Assembly: GCF_014651695.1 (NCBI RefSeq)
Contig: NZ_BMXJ01000013.1
Location: 1-64,000 of the forward strand
Reading direction: 5' to 3'
From: Nocardiopsis terrae
Lineage (GTDB): Bacteria > Actinomycetota > Actinomycetes > Streptosporangiales > Streptosporangiaceae
Length of the DNA: 64,000 bases
Shown piece after piece: positions 59,654 to 64,000 of this stretch (positions within the stretch are counted from its first letter, which is position 1; each line of letters opens with the position of its first letter). The notes below the pieces were generated by a model, which saw nothing but the letters and a program-made list of their open reading frames with translations, searched no databases and had not been told where the DNA came from. The translations under genes and the position numbers were made by a program.

Positions 59654-61693
59654 TCAGCCCAGCCGCTCGATCACTTCGAAGGTGTCGGGGTCGACCAGGA
59701 CCAGTTCGCTGTCGGCGACGGTGCTGGCGGCGAGGACCTCGCCGTCCGGGTGCGGGGCGATGGTTCTGTAGTTACCGATCTCCTCGTTGCCCTCGGCGAG
59801 GTTCTCGCCGGACTCCAGGTCCCAGACGTAGTTCTGGTACCGCCACGACCCGGGGCCGGTGCCCACCTGCCAGGTCGCGTACACCCGGCCGTGCACGGAG
59901 TCCAGCACGAGTTCGGCGAGGAGGGGTTCGTCGTCGGTCTCGAACTCTCCCCGGGTGAAGGAGGCGACCTCGGTACCGGTGGTGTAGTCGGTGATGACGA
60001 TCCGGTCCCCGTCGAGGTGGGCGACCTCGGTTCGGCCCGGGACCGCGGCCAGTGTGCTGCTCGAGGACCCCCTGACGACGTGGGCCTCCTCCCCGGTGTC
60101 CGCCTCCCAGACGTGGATTTCGCTGCGGTCGTTGGTGGCGAGGTGGTCCTCGTCCACGAACACGGTGCCGTACTGCAGGCCCGGGGCCATCGGCTCGCCC
60201 GCCTCCCCGGTGGCGGTGTCGACCACCACGGTGCTCTCCACCTGGTGGGTGGTGTTCATGGTCACCGCCAGCCGGCTGCCGTCGGGGGAGAAAGCCATGT
60301 CTTGGACGGCCATCGGTTTCAGCATCCAGTGGCCGTCCTCGTCCGGCCCCTCCTGGGGGCCCAGGTGCTCGGTGGTGGTACCACCGGGCAGGTCGTGGGT
60401 GTACCCGACGACCACCGGGTGCTCGTGGCCCTCGTACTCGACGGACTCGGTGGCGGCCACCGTGCAGCCGACCGGGGAGAAGACCGGGCGGACACCGTAG
60501 GCGGAGTTCTCTGTCGGCCGGGCGATCTCCTCGCCCTCGCGCCAGTCCCAGATGGTGAGTCCTGCGGTCGAGGTGACGGCGAGCACGTCCCCGTCGGGGG
60601 AGAACCCGGGCTTCCAGAAGGCGGTGTCGTTCGGGACCGGCTGCTCCGGTGCCGGGAACCCCGGGCCGTCCAGGCAGCCCGCGTCGGTGATCAGCCCATC
60701 GCTCCCGCCGTCCCCCTCGGCCTGCGGGCCAGGGGTCGCGGCCTCCTCGCCCAGAACGCGGTCGAGTACCACCCCGACGGTCACGAGCACCCCCAGGGCC
60801 AGCGCACCGGCCCCCACCGACAGGAGGCGGCCCCGGTTCCGTTTGGGCGCGGCCTTCTCCCCCTGCGGCTCGCGGGGAGAGGCCGCGGCGGCGCTCAGTA
60901 TCGAACGCTGCGCGTCGGCGACCGCTTCGATCGCGGCCCGGACCGGAGGCGGCCAGCCCGGGGGCTCGGCGGGCCCGCCCAGCATCCGCACCAGGTCGTG
61001 TGCGCTGGGGCGCAGCCGCGGATCGAGTTTGAGGCAGGTGTCGACCAGCCCGCGCAGCTGCAGGGGGACTCGGGCGAGGCCGTCGGGCCCCTCCACGCCG
61101 CTCGCGGCGAAGCACAGGGTGGAGGCCCAGGAGAACACGTCCGCTGCCGGGGCGGCCCCGCCCTCCGGCGCCGTGAACGCTGGGTGCGGGGTGCGCTGTC
61201 CGGTGTCGTTGACGGCCCGCTCCAGGCCGGGGTCGGCCAGCAGCGCGGTCCGGTCGGACAGCAGCACACCGTCCGGCCACAGCGAACCGTGGGCGCGGCC
61301 TGCGGAGTGCAGGTCGACCAGCCCCTGGGCGAGGGCCAGGGCGAGCGGATGCAGGGCGTCCGCGGGCAGGGAGCCGTTCCCGCGGACCAGATCGGCCAGG
61401 CTGGGACCGAGCGGCCGGGAGAGGGCGGCCCAGGGCACCGCGCCGCGCAGGTCGGCGTCGCGCACCGGGCACACGTGGGTGCTGTCCAGACCGCGTGCGG
61501 ACTCCACCCGGTGGGTGAAGGCCGAACGGAAGGCGGGGCTGGTGGCGTACTCCGGCCGGACGACCTTCACCGCCACCGGGTCCTCCACTCCGGCCGCGCC
61601 CAGGTAGACGCGCGCGTAGGCGTCCTCGCCGAGGCGGGCGTACAGGCGGTGGGGGCCGACGGAGGGCGGGTCGTGCGGGTGGAGAGGGAGCAT
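59654..61693 (-). CDS. Receptor pseudokinase with WD40-like propeller (P1)
   Basis: A 679-residue membrane protein paralogous to P2 at 51021, sharing the start MLPLHPHDPPS. It keeps Lys43 (AVKVVRPEY) but lacks the glycine loop (LGEDAYARVY) and has HGS at 135-137 and DPG at 154-156. ATP binding may persist without transfer. The helix is at 290-310. The propeller carries Cys340 and Cys410, with the same 70-residue spacing as P2. It follows the K1a kinase by 88 bases, repeating the K1-P order. Confidence 0.91.
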   Translation of the reverse strand: MLPLHPHDPPSVGPHRLYARLGEDAYARVYLGAAGVEDPVAVKVVRPEYATSPAFRSAFTHRVESARGLDSTHVCPVRDADLRGAVPWAALSRPLGPSLADLVRGNGSLPADALHPLALALAQGLVDLHSAGRAHGSLWPDGVLLSDRTALLADPGLERAVNDTGQRTPHPAFTAPEGGAAPAADVFSWASTLCFAASGVEGPDGLARVPLQLRGLVDTCLKLDPRLRPSAHDLVRMLGGPAEPPGWPPPVRAAIEAVADAQRSILSAAAASPREPQGEKAAPKRNRGRLLSVGAGALALGVLVTVGVVLDRVLGEEAATPGPQAEGDGGSDGLITDAGCLDGPGFPAPEQPVPNDTAFWKPGFSPDGDVLAVTSTAGLTIWDWREGEEIARPTENSAYGVRPVFSPVGCTVAATESVEYEGHEHPVVVGYTHDLPGGTTTEHLGPQEGPDEDGHWMLKPMAVQDMAFSPDGSRLAVTMNTTHQVESTVVVDTATGEAGEPMAPGLQYGTVFVDEDHLATNDRSEIHVWEADTGEEAHVVRGSSSSTLAAVPGRTEVAHLDGDRIVITDYTTGTEVASFTRGEFETDDEPLLAELVLDSVHGRVYATWQVGTGPGSWRYQNYVWDLESGENLAEGNEEIGNYRTIAPHPDGEVLAASTVADSELVLVDPDTFEVIERLG

Positions 61694-61781
61694 GGGCCTT
61701 CCCGGCTCGGGAGCGGTCGTGTCGGTGGAGAGCGGTACCGGGGGCGAGGGGGCGGCGACCGGTACCGTCCCGGGGCGCCGA

Positions 61782-63845
61782 TCAGTGGAGTTGGTCGACG
61801 ATGCGCAGCTCGGTGGCGTCCACGACCCACATGCCGCTACCGGAGGCGGGGACGCCGATGATGACCTCGCCCTGCGGGTGGACGCTGATCTCCCAGAGGA
61901 AGCCCTCGTCGGCCTCGGCGGTCAGCTCCTCGCCGGTGGAGTACTCCCAGACCTTCATGAACCCCCTCTCCGCGTCGTAGTCGGACGGGAGGTAGGTGGC
62001 GTACAGCCGGTCGGCCTCCAGGCTGTACCGGTAGTCGAACAGCACGACGTCCTCGTCCAGGTCCTCGGCGAGGAAGGAGGTGCTCTCCTCCCTGTCGGAG
62101 ACGACGTTCTGTCTGTGCACCCCGTTCACGTCCGGGTAGAGGAGGGTCTCCTCGTCGGTGAAGTTCAGGGCCCGGCTGTTGAGCCGGGGGACGTCCTCGG
62201 CTGAGGCGACGACCTCCCCGGACTCGGCGTTCCAGACCGTCGCCGTGTCGAGGGCGCCCTGAGCGGCGATGTGCTCGCCGTCCGGGGACAGGGCGACCGC
62301 GTCGACGGTGCTGCCGTCCGCGGTGTAGGTGGTGACGGCCTCCCCGGTCTCCAGGTCGTACACGAGGACGGCGGAGTTGACAGTGGTGTCGTAGTTCCCG
62401 ACGATCAACCGGCTGCCGTCGGGGGAGAAGGCGAGCGACTTGACCTCGTAGCCCTCGGACAGCACGGTGTGCTCCCCGCTCTCCAACGAGTACACGTGCG
62501 CGCCGTCGTCGGAGGGGTAGGCGAGCAGGCAGTCGTCGGGGCTGAAGTAGGGCTGCCCGTACGGGTCCGGAATCTCCGTCTCGATGAGCGCGAGCTCCTC
62601 CTGTCCCCGCCAGTCCCACAGGGCGACACCGCCGCTCCCGGAGACCGCGAGGACCTCGCCGTCGTTGGAGAAGCCGGTGTAGAACATGCCCCCGTCGTCG
62701 TTGGGCGCGGTCATCTCCTCGTTGGCCGCCTCCTGGAACTCCGGTGCCAGGTGCTCGGAGGGGTCGCAGGTCTCGCGCTGGGGGGCGGACTCCTCCGCCG
62801 CGGGGGCGGCCCCGGACGGATCGCCCGCGACCAGGCCCGCGTCCCGGGCGGCCCACACACCGATTCCGGCGACCATCGCCAGGCCGACCGTCGCGGCTCC
62901 GGCGATCAGCAGGCGTCCGCCGAAACTGCCCTTCCCCTCGGAGACGGGCGCAGAACGGACCGCGTCCCGGTACTCCTGCGCGACCCCGTCGATCCGCGCC
63001 GCGGCGGCCGGGGGGAGCCAGGCGGCGGCTGAGGCCGCGGGCGCGGTGGGGCCGCCGAGGGCCTGGAGGACCTGCGCCGCGTTCGGCCGCCGGGCGGGGT
63101 CCTTCTCCAGGCAGGCGGTGATGATCCCGCGCAGCGGTGCCGGCACGCCGTCGAGGTCGGGTTCCAGGTTGCCGATGCGGTAGAGGACGGCGGAGGGGTG
63201 TCCGTCGCCGAAGGGCCCCCTGCCGGTGAGTGCGTGGACCAGGACCCCGCCGAGCGCGAAGACGTCGGCGGCCGAGCCGGTCCCGTCCCCGTGTACGGCC
63301 TCCGGGGCCATGTACCCCGGGGTGCCGATGATCTTCTCCTCCTCACCGCCCGGGAGGTCCTCCATGGCGCTGGCGATGCCGAAGTCGATCACCTGGGGTC
63401 CGGCGGCGGAGACCATCACGTTGCCGGGTTTGAGGTCGCGGTGGACCAGCCCGGTGGCGTGCACGCGCTCCAGGGCCTGGGCGATGCCCCGCCCCATGAA
63501 GCGCACGGACTGCTCGGGGAGGGGGCCGGTGTCCTGGACGAGGTCCTGGAGGGAGGGGCCCATGACGTACTCGGTGGCCAGCCACGGGGTCTGGCCCGTG
63601 GTGTCGGCGGCGAGCACCCGGGGCGTGTAGTTGCCGTGGACGCGCCGGGCGAGTTCGAGCTCGCGGGCGAAGCGCTCCCGGAAACCGGGGTCGTAGGCGT
63701 ATTCGGCGCGGACGACCTTGACGGCGGCGGGGGAGCCCGACGGGTCCAGCCCGAGGTAGACGCGACCCATGCCGCCGGAGCCCAACAGGGCGACGGCGCG
63801 GTAGTGGCCCACCTGGCTCGGGTCGTTGGGGGCGGGTTGCTGCAT
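61782..63845 (-). CDS. Receptor Ser/Thr kinase with WD40-like propeller (K1a)
   Basis: A 687-residue one-pass kinase. LGSGGMGRVY, Lys43, HRDLKPGN (135-142), DFG (154-156) and GYMAPE are intact. The helix is at 312-332. The propeller has FSNDGEVLAVSG and FSPDDC blades and a Cys360/Cys439 pair. It is the closest relative of K1b (shared GRGPFGDGHPSAV). GGAAG precedes ATG 63845. Another propeller gene ends 17 bases upstream, so transcription probably enters from beyond the window. Confidence 0.94.
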   Translation of the reverse strand: MQQPAPNDPSQVGHYRAVALLGSGGMGRVYLGLDPSGSPAAVKVVRAEYAYDPGFRERFARELELARRVHGNYTPRVLAADTTGQTPWLATEYVMGPSLQDLVQDTGPLPEQSVRFMGRGIAQALERVHATGLVHRDLKPGNVMVSAAGPQVIDFGIASAMEDLPGGEEEKIIGTPGYMAPEAVHGDGTGSAADVFALGGVLVHALTGRGPFGDGHPSAVLYRIGNLEPDLDGVPAPLRGIITACLEKDPARRPNAAQVLQALGGPTAPAASAAAWLPPAAAARIDGVAQEYRDAVRSAPVSEGKGSFGGRLLIAGAATVGLAMVAGIGVWAARDAGLVAGDPSGAAPAAEESAPQRETCDPSEHLAPEFQEAANEEMTAPNDDGGMFYTGFSNDGEVLAVSGSGGVALWDWRGQEELALIETEIPDPYGQPYFSPDDCLLAYPSDDGAHVYSLESGEHTVLSEGYEVKSLAFSPDGSRLIVGNYDTTVNSAVLVYDLETGEAVTTYTADGSTVDAVALSPDGEHIAAQGALDTATVWNAESGEVVASAEDVPRLNSRALNFTDEETLLYPDVNGVHRQNVVSDREESTSFLAEDLDEDVVLFDYRYSLEADRLYATYLPSDYDAERGFMKVWEYSTGEELTAEADEGFLWEISVHPQGEVIIGVPASGSGMWVVDATELRIVDQLH

Positions 63846-63862
63846 GGTGCCTTCCGGGAGGG

Positions 63863-64000
63863 TCAGTTCACTTCGGCGACGACGTTGAAGTCGGCGTCCA
63901 TGACGACGATGGTGTGGACGCCTGCCTCGACGAAGGCGGTGAAGAGGTGTTCGCCGTCGGGGTGGACGCCGAGGGGAGAGTTGAGGGTGACGTCGGTGTC
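63863..64000 (-). CDS. C-terminal fragment of a further propeller protein, cut by the window edge
   Basis: The last 45 codons end at a TGA at 63863-63865. SPLGVHPDGEHLFTAF and VVMDADFNVVAEVN match the final propeller blade of the downstream array members. It is probably a seventh array gene continuing beyond the window; its kinase domain cannot be judged. Confidence 0.7.
   Translation of the reverse strand, partial: DTDVTLNSPLGVHPDGEHLFTAFVEAGVHTIVVMDADFNVVAEVN

Noticed and set aside
59234-61861. 875-codon plus-strand open frame opposite P1
   Set aside because: Shadow of the pseudokinase gene.
1-64000. tRNA, rRNA or CRISPR arrays
   Set aside because: No cloverleaf-type sequence with a T-loop and acceptor pairing, and no regularly spaced repeats, were seen on reading through; the short repeats found are two-copy.

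Overview
The window is 64 kb of very GC-rich DNA with dense, short-spaced genes, frequent GTG starts, ATGA/GTGA gene overlaps and third positions almost always G or C. Together with Pst/PHO-box control, a YtfJ-type protein, 11-bp PHO repeats, an IS30 end and many receptor Ser/Thr kinases, this points to an actinomycete chromosome; a Nocardiopsis-like member of the Streptosporangiales is my best guess, but the genus is inference. No tRNA, rRNA or CRISPR array was seen.

Layout. 1-104: tail and right end of an IS30-family element cut by the window edge. 0.3-2.5 kb: small hypothetical, DoxX-like, spermidine-synthase-like and EF-hand genes. 2.6-8.1 kb: a phosphate-uptake locus on the minus strand in the order pstB, orphan response regulator with a degenerate receiver, pstS, pstC, pstA, with PHO boxes before pstB and pstS. 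8.2-9.6 kb: thioredoxin and two DUF202 membrane proteins. 9.8-14.4 kb: a cell-surface sugar cluster (epimerase, PIG-L deacetylase, WbqC-like protein, divergent processive glycosyltransferase). 14.5-18.3 kb: DUF3817, SURF1, orphan VapB, DinB, an alpha/beta hydrolase without its nucleophile, and a VOC protein. 18.5-21.8 kb: a DrrAB-type ABC exporter with an Xre regulator and two paralogous membrane proteins. 21.8-26 kb: an IS30-derived palindrome, a class II aldolase homologue with altered metal ligands, and a CPBP protease/histidine kinase/LuxR regulator operon bracketed by 24-bp direct repeats. 26.1-33.5 kb: choline-to-glycine-betaine oxidation (betB, betA) linked to a betaine ABC importer with a fused double permease. 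34-35 kb: a Phd/VapC-type toxin-antitoxin pair. 35-39.9 kb: purL, purQ, purS with a membrane protein and an RsbW-like ATPase interposed. 40.1-44.8 kb: SigR-like sigma factor, CPBP protein, GntR-Nudix pair resembling KorSA-Pif, and a second RsbW-like ATPase with a Pro-rich membrane partner. 45.2-48.7 kb: 2-oxoacid dehydrogenase E1-alpha, E1-beta and E2. 49.1-50.9 kb: AEC transporter and YtfJ-like protein.

51.0-64.0 kb is the most unusual part: a tandem array of six complete and one partial one-pass membrane proteins, each a cytoplasmic kinase-type domain, a single transmembrane helix and a WD40-like propeller predicted outside the cell. Four keep the kinase catalytic residues and two have lost them. 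In transcription order they read K1a, P1, K2a, K2b, K1b, P2, so a kinase-pseudokinase pair occurs twice around a duplicated middle kinase. All six align without gaps through about residue 160, and K2a/K2b share nearly identical nucleotide tracts. I infer a multi-sensor signalling array in which catalytically dead members may scaffold or gate the live ones.
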